Notes: generated by a model not told the origin, from the letters alone. Positions 32,963 through 41,135 are shown, counted from the stretch's first letter. The stretch: DNA of 64,000 nt from Bacillus sp. FSL K6-3431 (GCF_038002605.1 NZ_JBBOCT010000001.1:682001-746000); one strand, 5' to 3'. A program made the numbers and translations.

Positions 32963-32993
32963 CCCTATCATTTGATGGGGTTTTGTTTTTAGT
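32959..32993 (+). terminator. Terminator of the plus-strand zinc-ribbon gene
   Basis: AACCCTATCA / TGATGGGGTT with one wobble pair and a 2-base turn, followed by TTGTTTTT. Confidence 0.75.
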
Positions 32994-32996
32994 ATA

Positions 32997-33020
32997 AAAA
33001 AGCACCACGATAATTGCTTA
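32997..33020 (-). terminator. Terminator downstream of the HEPN-motif gene
   Basis: Minus strand: AGCA...TGCT with a short stem followed by TTTTTT. It would end transcription of the 33018-33884 gene at its own 3' end. Confidence 0.45.
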
Positions 33021-33884
33021 AGTATTGCTTGCTTTGAATGTTGGCAATTTCGTTATTACTGGATGTACTCTGTCTATGAGTAATTGATAATTTCCGAAAA
33101 TAGTACTGAGATCTTCCTCTGAAATTTTAATCCCTGTAGGATGACCTGATTCATTTCTAACTTGTCTCATAATATCTAAAAATGAAAAATGAAGATTAGA
33201 ATTTTCTAACCCGATTTGTTTAAAAACATCTTCTGAGTTTTTCGTTTTCCCTAAAAAACCATCAAGTCTTGCATGTGCTTTTTTTGCTTCAACAACTTCA
33301 ACTTTAAATTTTGTAATTTCTCTTTCACTTCCATTACCATTTTCTAAATAAGATAAATACGCATCACAAAGTTGAATTAGCAATCTTTCCGCCGCACATC
33401 CGATCATGGTGGCTGCGGCTAGTCTATAACCTCTTTGCCCACAATAACAAGCTTCTAGAATATAATTCTTTTCTATACTATCAATATGTTGCTTGTGTAC
33501 TTTGGCTACAAGATTTTGATAAACTCGCCCCCCAGGCATTGAAACATCCGACAAATCCTCTTCTTCAGTCTCATCCCCTGTAAAATCCATTATTTTTACC
33601 CCTTTAATGACATTCAGCAAATCATGGTCTTTATCATCCGGGTAAAACTCTTTACTCAACTTAACTACTTCATCCCAAAATTCTTCCACCTTCTTCATAA
33701 GGGGTAACGGAATTCTTATATCTAATTCTAAACTAGTTTGATTCCATATACTATAAGTGAATTGACCTGTATCAGTGAGAATGAAATCACAAGATTTCAT
33801 TATACTCGCTACTTCATTAAGATCTTTATACTCTAAGTATTCAATAAAATTCTTCTTAAATACATCATTACTTAAAACTGTCAT
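33018..33884 (-). CDS. HEPN-motif protein, possible abortive-infection effector
   Basis: A 288-residue soluble protein. Helices around residues 155-190 (QRGYRLAAATMIGCAAERLL) and the later RQVRNESGHPTG match the HEPN arrangement, in which R-x4-H (R-N-E-S-G-H, about residue 250) is the RNase active site; DUF4145-like proteins share this look. ATG 33884 follows AAAAGGAGGG. Terminators bracket the gene (33961-33985 upstream, 32997-33020 downstream), so it is a separately expressed cargo gene between early and late modules. A defence role is inference. Confidence 0.6.
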   Translation of the reverse strand: MTVLSNDVFKKNFIEYLEYKDLNEVASIMKSCDFILTDTGQFTYSIWNQTSLELDIRIPLPLMKKVEEFWDEVVKLSKEFYPDDKDHDLLNVIKGVKIMDFTGDETEEEDLSDVSMPGGRVYQNLVAKVHKQHIDSIEKNYILEACYCGQRGYRLAAATMIGCAAERLLIQLCDAYLSYLENGNGSEREITKFKVEVVEAKKAHARLDGFLGKTKNSEDVFKQIGLENSNLHFSFLDIMRQVRNESGHPTGIKISEEDLSTIFGNYQLLIDRVHPVITKLPTFKASNT

Positions 33885-33958
33885 GTAAACCCTCCTTTTA
33901 CATCTACAATTCGACAAAAGTAGATATTTTCCTTCTTTTCATTACTTTTTACCCAATA

Positions 33959-33985
33959 TAAAAACGCCTCCGTAAGGATGGCGCT
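33959..33985 (-). terminator. Terminator at the end of the leftward early operon
   Basis: Minus strand: CGCC-ATCC / GGAG-GCG stem around TTAC followed by TTTTTAT. It follows the RinA/ArpU-like regulator gene. Confidence 0.65.
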
Positions 33986-34043
33986 AATTTACGTAACAAC
34001 GTTCTCGACCAGAAAACCAAACCTGACCGACCCTCCCTCCATT

Positions 34044-34493
34044 TTAACCGCATTCCTTTTCTAATTGCAAAATAGCTGTAATCTGTCTACTTTGTCTAAT
34101 CTGTCTTACGATGTCATTCTTTTGCTTTTGAACAAAATCTTTTGACATGGATAGATGCAGCGCTATTTGTCTGTACGTCATTTCATCAAGAAGGCAATCA
34201 TAAATGATTTTCTGTCTTTCATCCTCTAGCACATCAATCGCTGTTTCTAGTGCATATACATTTCTTTGATAATCTTCCAACCTCCGAATCTGCTTCTCTT
34301 CTCGAATATCCATATCCCTTAATTCCGCATAACTCTTACCAGAACTTCCTCTTGGCATAGCTGCTTCATCACCGTATTGAGCAACACCCCATGATTTCAT
34401 AGGAGAAGTGGATCCGTAAATGATTCGTTGAAGCCTAGCAATTTCTTTTTTCATCCAGTTATAATCCTTGATAAGCTGTGAAATTCTATCCAT
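34044..34493 (-). CDS. Sigma region 4-like phage regulator (late gene activator, ArpU/RinA-like)
   Basis: A 149-residue protein. The N-terminal two thirds are helical. The C-terminal segment (ERQKIIYDCLLDEMTYRQIA, LHLSMSKDFVQKQKNDIVRQ) is a sigma-70 region 4-type helix-turn-helix. Proteins of this layout just before terminase activate late transcription in Gram-positive phages. GAGGAGGG precedes ATG 34493. Confidence 0.72.
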   Translation of the reverse strand: MDRISQLIKDYNWMKKEIARLQRIIYGSTSPMKSWGVAQYGDEAAMPRGSSGKSYAELRDMDIREEKQIRRLEDYQRNVYALETAIDVLEDERQKIIYDCLLDEMTYRQIALHLSMSKDFVQKQKNDIVRQIRQSRQITAILQLEKECG

Positions 34494-34506
34494 CAATGAT
34501 CCCTCC

Positions 34507-34674
34507 TCATTTTTGTCTAACTCGACCGCCTACTCTTGTGTGTACTCTCATGTTTGCGCCCATAATATTTTTCCATTCAGAAGTGCTTAAACGCTCCTGT
34601 TTGCGCTTCTGCGCCTTTTTAGCCTGTGGTTTAACGTCTATCTGCATTAGTTGAGCTTTCGTTGATAGATTCAT
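34507..34674 (-). CDS. Small basic phage protein
   Basis: A 55-residue, lysine/arginine-rich protein (KPQAKKAQKRKQERLSTSEW). AAAGGAG stands 8 bases before ATG 34674; 11 bases separate it from the next gene. It could bind nucleic acid; function unknown. Confidence 0.55.
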   Translation of the reverse strand: MNLSTKAQLMQIDVKPQAKKAQKRKQERLSTSEWKNIMGANMRVHTRVGGRVRQK

Positions 34675-34699
34675 AGCTTCATCTCCTTTATAAGAAATA

Positions 34700-34754
34700 A
34701 AAAAAGAGGACAACAAATGACACAGCGTAATGCTGTAATCAATCGTTGTCCTCT
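34700..34754 (-). terminator. Long-stem terminator after the membrane-protein pair
   Basis: AGAGGACAAC (34705-34714) pairs perfectly with GTTGTCCTCT (34745-34754), with an inner ACAGC/GCTGT hairpin. On the minus strand it is followed by a T-run. It closes off the two membrane-protein genes upstream. Confidence 0.75.
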
Positions 34755-34773
34755 GGATGGCCAGGGGGACTTA

Positions 34774-35364
34774 TTAATTCAATTTTAATTCATTAAATAA
34801 TTCGTCTACTTTCGCTTTATATATTTTATTTATCCTCAAAACATTTTCTTCATCATAAAGTTTTTTATCGCCTAACATCTTGTTTTTCAAAAAAGCATTA
34901 TCGCTCAATTGTTGAGCAGCTATTCTTATCATCTTGACATCTTGATAATAATCAACCGGTACACTCTCTAAATCTATATTTTCTCTTATTACTCTTACGT
35001 GGTTTGAGATATCTCTAATCGTTAAATCAAGATCATCGGGTCTTAAGTCGCCTTTTGCAATTAAATTACTATGGTGACAAACACTCTCCAAATTTTTCTT
35101 ATGAGTAAGAAGCAACCTTCTAAACTCCTCATAATTCCATAATTTATTTTCTTTTATTGTTAAATTAGCGGCATTAATTGCATATTTCCCTGCTAACCAA
35201 GCACCTAAAAAAGCACCACCAAGAGTACCTGTAAAACCTAATAATGAATCATGAAAAGGTTTAAATGAGAAATTGTTCGTAATAATAAATATCGTGAGTG
35301 CTAAAATGATTATTAGCAAGCTGCCAAGGACCGCATTATATACCAATTTGTCTATATCTCTCAA
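34774..35364 (-). CDS. Two-helix membrane protein, member D of a tandem pair
   Basis: A 196-residue protein with two N-terminal membrane helices (VLGSLLIIILALTIFIIT and a glycine-rich GFTGTLGGAFLGAWLAG) and a long cytoplasmic helical domain. The stretch NIDLESVPVDYYQDVKMI is related to NVETIPYKYYSDFLIL of the neighbour at 35459, so the two are diverged paralogues. TTG 35364 is chosen because GGGGGAAGG precedes it. The layout (small membrane anchor plus helical cytosolic part, in a variable phage slot) suits exclusion or defence proteins; no family recognised. Confidence 0.6.
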   Translation of the reverse strand: MRDIDKLVYNAVLGSLLIIILALTIFIITNNFSFKPFHDSLLGFTGTLGGAFLGAWLAGKYAINAANLTIKENKLWNYEEFRRLLLTHKKNLESVCHHSNLIAKGDLRPDDLDLTIRDISNHVRVIRENIDLESVPVDYYQDVKMIRIAAQQLSDNAFLKNKMLGDKKLYDEENVLRINKIYKAKVDELFNELKLN

Positions 35365-35458
35365 AAACCTTCCCCCTTCCTTTATATTTCGTTTCACTCT
35401 CCCTCACAAATAATGCTTAATACGTCATTTAGTGTCCTCAAGTGGATAGTAAAACTAA

Positions 35459-35998
35459 TCATTTATATTTTTTATCTAGTTTTATACATTCTGCACTTAT
35501 CCTATAATAACTATTTATGATATTTTTCTTAACTTCTATAATATTAGAGTAATCATCAATTGAATCTTTGTTAATGCTTCCTTCACTTTTTAAAATTAAT
35601 GTTAACTCTTGATAATCAAAAGATAAATTGAACAAACTCTCTTTCAATATTAAAAAGTCACTATAATATTTATAAGGTATTGTTTCAACATTAACATCCT
35701 TTATAATACCTAAAGTATCATCGATGTGATTAAGAACAGTTAATGTATTGGCTAATTTTATTCTAATAGTATCGTTGGAAATTAAGCTATCCAATTCATC
35801 AATAATTAATTTTATATGTGTGCTGAAAGTACTAAATGTCTTTAAAAAACTTTTATTTATGTCATCCTTTAAACGTTTTTCTTGCTTCCTTATTTGTATT
35901 ATTAGAATAATTATTGCTATTAATCCAGAAAGTAAAGCCCCGAACAAAGATCCCACAAAACTAGCATCATTAAAAAGAATCGAAATATACTCTCTCAA
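35459..35998 (-). CDS. Membrane protein, member C of a tandem pair
   Basis: A 179-residue protein with a single strong helix (VGSLFGALLSGLIAIIILII, about residues 15-37), followed by a basic stretch and a helical cytoplasmic domain sharing the VETIPYKYYSDF motif with the downstream gene. TTG start behind GGGGGAGAG. By eye it is more A+T-rich than surrounding phage genes, hinting at separate origin. Function unknown. Confidence 0.6.
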   Translation of the reverse strand: MREYISILFNDASFVGSLFGALLSGLIAIIILIIQIRKQEKRLKDDINKSFLKTFSTFSTHIKLIIDELDSLISNDTIRIKLANTLTVLNHIDDTLGIIKDVNVETIPYKYYSDFLILKESLFNLSFDYQELTLILKSEGSINKDSIDDYSNIIEVKKNIINSYYRISAECIKLDKKYK

Positions 35999-36059
35999 AA
36001 CTCTCCCCCTCTACCTTCCCTATCCATCTTCCTTCTAAATTTCATTTTGTTAAAAGCTA

Positions 36060-36350
36060 TTATTCTAAAACGTCCAAATCATCAATTTCAACAAATCCAT
36101 TTCGGTTTGTATCAAGATATTTCACTTTAGCTCTCATCGGATCTTTTTCATCTTTTCGATTGAACCCTAAAATTTGAACGCTACGACCACGATTCCTTGT
36201 CGCTCTCTTATTTAAAGGTTGAATCCCTAGGGTACTTCCGACTCGAAATGTAAACTCCGAGATTTTTTCTTGACCAATATACCTTTCGACCTTTACCTTT
36301 TCTACCACATTCTCTTCGTTCACATAGAACTTTTTTCTAACGCCTCTCAA
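36060..36350 (-). CDS. Hypothetical phage protein downstream of XtrA
   Basis: A 96-residue, basic, beta-rich protein (VEKVKVERYIGQEKISEFTF, GIQPLNKRATRNRGRSVQIL). TTG start; the TTGA overlaps the TGA stop of the XtrA-like gene by 4 bases, so translation is coupled. The pattern of turn and KVKYLDTNRNGFVEIDDLD suggests a small KOW- or S1-like binding protein; not assigned. Confidence 0.6.
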   Translation of the reverse strand: MRGVRKKFYVNEENVVEKVKVERYIGQEKISEFTFRVGSTLGIQPLNKRATRNRGRSVQILGFNRKDEKDPMRAKVKYLDTNRNGFVEIDDLDVLE

Positions 36351-36544
36351 AACTCTTCCCCCTCTTCTCTTCTCATGCGCTTCACCTTCCCTTGATGCGT
36401 CACAATTTTATATTCACCATGTGGCGGCAATTCTCTTAATTTCGCCTTCCCGTCACAAATCACAATCACACAACTGGTTGGTATTTCCATTATATCAATC
36501 TCTAGTCTATTTGTCTCAGTCAATTCTATATCTTGTAGACTCAT
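36347..36544 (-). CDS. xtrA: XtrA-like phage protein
   Basis: A 65-residue protein. MEIPTSCVIVICDGKAKLRE, LPPHGEYKIVTHQGKVKRM follows the pattern of PBSX XtrA (CVIV-SDG-AKL-ELP-GE-KVVTH-GK), a short protein of unknown role in the PBSX middle region. CAGGAGGG precedes the ATG. Confidence 0.72.
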   Translation of the reverse strand: MSLQDIELTETNRLEIDIMEIPTSCVIVICDGKAKLRELPPHGEYKIVTHQGKVKRMRREEGEEF

Positions 36545-36564
36545 AGTAGAATCCCTCCTGTATA

Positions 36565-36619
36565 TGGTATAATCAAGTTATCGAAGTTTGATTAGCCGGG
36601 AGGAATCCTGGCTATTTTT
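36565..36619 (+). ncRNA. Possible short leader RNA: extended -10 promoter plus terminator
   Basis: TGG-TATAAT (36565-36573) is an extended -10 promoter reading rightward, divergent from XtrA. About 20 bases later TAGCC...GGA / TCC...GGCTA followed by TTTTTG forms a terminator. The product would be about 40 bases, upstream of the Spo0E-like gene at 36701. It may be an attenuated leader or just a terminator for incoming transcription. Confidence 0.4.
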
Positions 36620-36700
36620 GTATACATATTTCCTCTTGCACTTTATACACAGGTATATTATCCTATTAAATAAGTAGTTCCTTTGCAGGAGGTGACAATA

Positions 36701-36847
36701 ATGTCTATCAATGATGAAATTTTAATATTGATGCGAGAGCTCAAAAAAGTAATTGATGAATATTACCAAGCTCCAGATCACTTAAAACCTGAAATACAGG
36801 AAGATATCCTACTACTCAGTCAAGCAATCGACCCCCAACAACAATGA
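36701..36847 (+). CDS. Spo0E-like aspartyl-phosphate phosphatase peptide
   Basis: A 48-residue helical peptide, plus strand, with perfect GGAGGTG 6 bases before ATG. ILILMRELKKVIDEYYQ and the closing EDILLLSQAIDPQQQ fit the two-helix hairpin and S-Q-x-L/I-D motif of Spo0E family proteins, which remove phosphate from Spo0A-P and delay sporulation. The size is at the small end. It reads against the phage early genes, so it is probably expressed in the lysogen. Phage-borne Spo0E-like genes are known. Moderate certainty. Confidence 0.55.
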   Translation: MSINDEILILMRELKKVIDEYYQAPDHLKPEIQEDILLLSQAIDPQQQ

Positions 36848-36902
36848 TAATCCCACAACCTTGTCCACCTTAGATAAAATCACAATTTGAAATTGTACTA
36901 AT

Positions 36903-37067
36903 TCATGACGCCTTCTTTAATACTGAATATGAGCGATCTATCATTTGAAGGCGTTCAACTTCCTTTTCTAGATCCACTATCCTAGCAACCACATATTGAT
37001 TATGAATATCATCTGACTTACCCAGAAGATCCTTAATTGCTTCGTTCATTTTAGGATAAGTTTTCAT
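36903..37067 (-). CDS. Small phage protein coupled to sigma-like gene
   Basis: A 54-residue, helical protein (MNEAIKDLLGKSDDIHNQYV, LEKEVERLQMIDRSYSVL). Its ATG overlaps the preceding stop in TGATG, so it is translationally coupled. Function unknown. Confidence 0.55.
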   Translation of the reverse strand: MKTYPKMNEAIKDLLGKSDDIHNQYVVARIVDLEKEVERLQMIDRSYSVLKKAS

Positions 37068-38324
37068 CACCCGGATTCACCCATTCCCAATAGATTTTCC
37101 AATCTGGAGGATTCACGTTCAAGCAGCCTATGGTCATCCTTTATATCTTTTTGCAAGCGATCAGCTATAGGGACATGCTGACTGGTCCCTGCATCGCGTT
37201 CTGTTTTCAAACGATCAATCACGCTTTGATGTTCTTGGATGACAGCCTCTTTATAAAGCATGGACTCTCTCAATTCTTTAACTTCATTTTCAAGAGCAAT
37301 CATTTTAGATACTGCAGCTGAACTTTCAACTTTCTTCTCCTTTGTTGAACTCTCACTTTTCAAAGACTTTGTAACATTCATTCCTGATCGCACTTTTTCC
37401 ACATCCCACTTTTGACGATGATAGTTTATTGCAGATGGACTAACCCCGAACTCTTTTCCGATTTCAGCATATGTCATGCCTTTTGCTCTCATGGCATTGA
37501 CTGCTTCTTCTGTAATTACGACTTTCACTTTTACAAGTGATTGGTTTTGAGCGCTGGACGCATCCTTCACCTTTGTCACCCACTTCACTTCCTTTACAGT
37601 CCTCTTTTCCTTTGTCTTTTCTTCACTTGGTTCTATAGCGTGCTGTATTCCTGAATAAACCATGTATTTCTGCCGTATCCTTTTTATATTTCGCGACACT
37701 TGGACTTGGCTTACACCGATCTTTTGAGCAATAATTGCTTGTGTCTGCCCGTCCATCAATCCTTTCGCTATGAATCTTTCCCTGTCGTCCAAACACTTCG
37801 AGAAATTCCTGTACAAACAATCTTGTAATATCGTCCGGTTCACCTATAAGATCTGAGACGTTTCTATCACCTTCTGAATCACGTACTGGTTGATCTAAAC
37901 TACTCGGCTTTCCATGTCTTAAAAAATTCAGTGCATGAATGACTTTTTTTCTACCCTCCTCAAGTTCTGTTGATATTGCATCAATGGATAATTCATCCAT
38001 TCCATTCGCTCGGATGCTAAAAGCTAATTCCTTAATTCCTCGTGAATAATTAACACCAGTACCACTTCCTCTTAAGACACGTTGAATTTCTCCGCGAATC
38101 ATAGGTACTGCATATGTGGAAAAACGAACAGGAAATTTTTCCCCATCGAAGTAATCGAACGCTTTTATCAAACCCATAAAACCGATAGAAACAATATCCT
38201 CATAATCCTGCCCAACGCCCTTAGCCTGTTTTTTCAATTTATGACATTCCTTATGGACCAGTCCTTTGTGTTTTGTCACTATCGAATCCCGTGTGTGGAC
38301 CTCCCCATTGATGACCTTTTCCAT
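37067..38324 (-). pseudogene. Phage sigma-70 factor with extra helix-turn-helix, split by a frameshift
   Basis: The 5' frame (38324 to about 37785) encodes sigma region 2 (DYEDIVSIGFMGLIKAFDYF, VRFSTYAVPMIRGEIQRVL) and region 3. The matching region 4 (LDDRERFIAKGLMDGQTQAI, VSQVQVSRNIKRIRQKY) is in another frame, open down to 37067. At gaagtgtttggacgac, removing one T joins EV-LDDRERF smoothly. The two frames overlap by 221 bases, which is not normal gene spacing. Downstream of region 4 the protein adds a second HTH (MTYAEIGKEFGVSPSAINYH) and a coiled coil. Mutation, programmed shift or sequencing error are all possible. Confidence 0.65.
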
Positions 38325-38356
38325 CTGACCCACCTTTTCAAATTTGCTATGGTTAT

Positions 38357-38656
38357 CTATTGAAGCCCCTTCTGCTTCAAGGCCTGTCCTCTCGTGTGTA
38401 ATTCATTAAGGAGAACATTCTTCATTTCACTTAAGAACGAAGAGTCATTTCCCTCAAAAACCGTACACATCTTGTTAAGCTTTTCAGTTGAGAATCGTTC
38501 AAACACTGTCGACCAAACTTCAAGGAAGGTCGAATCCGGCTGCAAGCTAACTTCTAACTTTTCACAAATATCGAACATCATTTTTCCTGCATACATAACA
38601 ATCGCATCCTCATGTGTAGCCCAACTATCTGATTTACAGAGCACAAGCTTACTCAT
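38357..38656 (-). CDS. Hypothetical phage early protein
   Basis: A 99-residue helical protein (LCKSDSWATHEDAIVMYAGK, then KNVLLNELHTRGQAL). ATG 38656 overlaps the end of the preceding gene and has AAAGGA 9 bases upstream, inside that gene. Unknown function; in the replication operon. Confidence 0.55.
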   Translation of the reverse strand: MSKLVLCKSDSWATHEDAIVMYAGKMMFDICEKLEVSLQPDSTFLEVWSTVFERFSTEKLNKMCTVFEGNDSSFLSEMKNVLLNELHTRGQALKQKGLQ

Positions 38657-38921
38657 AGCTTTCAATCCTTTCTGCTTCCAACTCATGTTTTCGGGCTATT
38701 AATTCCATTTTCATAGGTTCATACATTGGAGTGGAGTTAATAACAAATTCCTCATAAAGTGAATAGACGTCTTCTTTATGCATTTGTTTAAGCGAAACTC
38801 TCCACCATTCACCAAGATCAGTGGTCGTTGGTATATCAATTCCGAAATGTTTTGAAAAGTTATAAATTGCTTTTGCAACGCGGTATTCAATTGAATTCAT
38901 ATCAATCTCTTTTTCCTTCAT
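38649..38921 (-). CDS. Hypothetical phage early protein
   Basis: A 90-residue protein (MNSIEYRVAKAIYNFSKHFG, GEWWRVSLKQMHKEDVYSLY), helical, following the DnaC-like gene by a few bases. ATG 38921 chosen over a GTG 9 bases upstream. Unknown function. Confidence 0.55.
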   Translation of the reverse strand: MKEKEIDMNSIEYRVAKAIYNFSKHFGIDIPTTTDLGEWWRVSLKQMHKEDVYSLYEEFVINSTPMYEPMKMELIARKHELEAERIESYE

Positions 38922-38934
38922 TTTTACCACCCTC

Positions 38935-39768
38935 TCAAAATGGAATATTGTTCATTCTCTTATCCTTGGTTTCTCTGAATACAACAAACTTCGGATTTCT
39001 GAACATTCTAGATACAAGTTTTTTGTCGTACATTTTAAATAACGTTTCACTTGATAGATTGGTAGTGATAAATGTTGATTTATCCTGTCTTGTTGTCGTG
39101 ATTGCATACAGCACACGTTGAACGAAGTCTGTAGCAGTTTTATCCGTGCCGATCGCTCCTGTTTCAGCTCCAATATCATCCAGTGTCAGGTAATCAACCT
39201 CTGACATTAATTCCACAAAGTAATTTTCCGTATATTTGCTTTCTTTATTGTTGAACGTATCTTTAATTAACCGAAGCATACTTTCCACGTTTACAAATAA
39301 ACATGAGGTATCTTGTCCATTCAGTTCTTGCAGCATTGCATAAGCTAAATGACTTTTCCCTGCCCCTTGATTACCTTGAAGCACCACATTAAAAACTTGT
39401 CCACTTCTCATTCGATCAATAGCTTCTAAAACAGTATGTTTGTTAGCTATCTCTTCTTTTGCTTTAGCTTCATAGTTTTCAAGAGTAGCTTTTATTAGCG
39501 TATTGTCCTGAATGATACTGCGCTTATAAAGAGTGTTATATTTCCGTTGTTCATTAGCTTTGTCATAATCACTCTGTATCGATGCTTGTAATTGCTGTTC
39601 TGTCTTTTCAGCTTCACAACGTGGACATAGCACCTCACTGTTAACAATCATCATCTGTATTGGCTTAATGACTTCTTGCCCATCTTTTATATAAGTGTGT
39701 TTTTCACAAACTTCAGAATGGAATGCCATTTTCTTTAGCCAATTTTGCGGCATCGTTATTTTTTCCAC
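38935..39768 (-). CDS. DnaC/DnaI-like helicase loader ATPase
   Basis: A 277-residue AAA+ protein that loads the replicative helicase. A cysteine pair near residue 46 (CPRCEAEK) suggests a zinc site as in DnaI-type loaders. Walker A is GNQGAGKSHLAYAM near 135; Walker B is VDYLTLDDIGAE near 190; sensor 1 is STFITTNLS. It partners with the DnaD-like protein encoded just upstream. GTG 39768 has AAGGTGG 8 bases before it. Confidence 0.88.
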   Translation of the reverse strand: MEKITMPQNWLKKMAFHSEVCEKHTYIKDGQEVIKPIQMMIVNSEVLCPRCEAEKTEQQLQASIQSDYDKANEQRKYNTLYKRSIIQDNTLIKATLENYEAKAKEEIANKHTVLEAIDRMRSGQVFNVVLQGNQGAGKSHLAYAMLQELNGQDTSCLFVNVESMLRLIKDTFNNKESKYTENYFVELMSEVDYLTLDDIGAETGAIGTDKTATDFVQRVLYAITTTRQDKSTFITTNLSSETLFKMYDKKLVSRMFRNPKFVVFRETKDKRMNNIPF

Positions 39769-40513
39769 TTATAGAACCACCTTTCTGATTAAGGTAGGAT
39801 TCAAACTTTGTACCAAACAGTGTTTCGGGCCTTAGGAATTTGTTCATTTTCTCATCCTTAATCCACTCGGCCGTCTTGGTATCTATTACGCTTTTAAAAT
39901 CATGTAGCTCAAATCCTTCATTCCAACGTGCTTTTATTAGGTCTTTCGTTTTTCTAGTTGAAGAACGATATTTAGTAGAAGCCACATCGTTGAGATAATT
40001 TATTATCTCGACATAAGGTATTACTTCTCTTTCTTCTTTATCTTTTTCTTCTTCTTCTTCTTTATCTTCTTCTTTATCTTCTTCTTGTCCACGTATCGTG
40101 AACGTATCGTACAACTCCTTGATACCACTATGTTCTACCTGTTCACCTACGTAACTTATCAAATCTTCATCCTTCACTTCTTTTAGTTCAGAAAGAACAC
40201 AATCAATCATCGGTTTACCACCACGATTCAAGTTGTATTTGCCCCAATTTCTAATTGCTATCTCTCTTGTTCCAGGGTTATAAACTACAATTTTATGATG
40301 TTTAATAAACCGATCTAGTAAAGAATTAATACTCTCCATTGAGTAACCAGTATCAAAAGCCATTTGTTTTTTAGTAATTTGATAGATGCCGATCTGAGTT
40401 GCATTGGAATTAGTTAACAAGTACAGGAAGAAGTATTTATCTTCCGGTGTCATTTCCTCAACAACTCGCGGATCGTTCCAAAACTCCGTATAAACCATTC
40501 TGAATTTAGCCAT
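39713..40513 (-). CDS. DnaD-like phage replication initiator
   Basis: A 266-residue protein. The N-terminal 110 residues (RMVYTEFWNDPRVVEEMTPE, ATQIGIYQITKKQMAFDTGY) are a winged-helix DnaD/phage replisome organizer domain. A charged spacer of E/D/K repeats (about residues 150-175) leads to a conserved phage C-terminal domain (YLNDVASTKYRSSTRKTKDL, MNKFLRPETLFGTKFESYL). It binds the origin and recruits the loader. ATG 40513 has AAAGGGTG upstream. Confidence 0.85.
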   Translation of the reverse strand: MAKFRMVYTEFWNDPRVVEEMTPEDKYFFLYLLTNSNATQIGIYQITKKQMAFDTGYSMESINSLLDRFIKHHKIVVYNPGTREIAIRNWGKYNLNRGGKPMIDCVLSELKEVKDEDLISYVGEQVEHSGIKELYDTFTIRGQEEDKEEDKEEEEEKDKEEREVIPYVEIINYLNDVASTKYRSSTRKTKDLIKARWNEGFELHDFKSVIDTKTAEWIKDEKMNKFLRPETLFGTKFESYLNQKGGSISGKNNDAAKLAKENGIPF

Positions 40514-41039
40514 TCTTTTCACCCTTTTTATGAACTTTCCTATGGCAAGGTTCGCATAACGTCTGTCCGTTACTAACTTCAAACCTTAATTCTTCGTAAC
40601 AGGCAAACGACTTGATGTGATGGGCGTTAAGCGATCCGCCTACTTGGTTACACATTTGACAGGTATATTTATCTCTTTCAAAAACGTCGGCTCTCCATAG
40701 CTTATATTCCGGTGAATTGCGCAACTCTTGATTAGTACGCCAAAACCGATTAATTTCTATAGTGTCACCATCTATTTTCATTACACCTACTTCAGTAAGC
40801 GCTGAAATCATCCTCCAAATAAACTGGATGTCTTTTTTCAATAAAACCGAAAGCAACTCTTCAGTTGAATGAGTATTATTAGCAAAGTTTTTCACTTTAA
40901 AGCTTCCATCCTTTGAAGACATAAGGAACAATTTGAACCAACACACTAATATAGTGTCAGCTTCCGGCATATTTTCAATCAGACGGATCTTCTCGTCTTC
41001 AAACATTTGAGTGCTTAATTTAATCCATTTCACGTTCAT
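40506..41039 (-). CDS. Replisome organizer N-domain fused to an HNH endonuclease
   Basis: A 177-residue protein. Residues 1-100 (VKWIKLSTQMFEDEKIRLIE, FKVKNFANNTHSTEELLSVL) are the phage replisome organizer N-terminal domain. Residues 108-177 are an HNH nuclease: YTCQMC, then LNAHHIKSF and TLCEPCHRKVHK, with both zinc CxxC pairs and the catalytic HH. The organizer C-terminal half is missing. A second, complete organizer follows, overlapping by 8 bases, so the fusion is not required for initiation. Confidence 0.85.
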   Translation of the reverse strand: MNVKWIKLSTQMFEDEKIRLIENMPEADTILVCWFKLFLMSSKDGSFKVKNFANNTHSTEELLSVLLKKDIQFIWRMISALTEVGVMKIDGDTIEINRFWRTNQELRNSPEYKLWRADVFERDKYTCQMCNQVGGSLNAHHIKSFACYEELRFEVSNGQTLCEPCHRKVHKKGEKNG

Positions 41040-41135
41040 AATTTTTCACTTCCTGTTTATTAATTCTTAGAAGCGTGTTATACTTTCGGTAACTTATATT
41101 TACGGTAGTCCATTGTTGGCGCAATGGGCTTTTTT

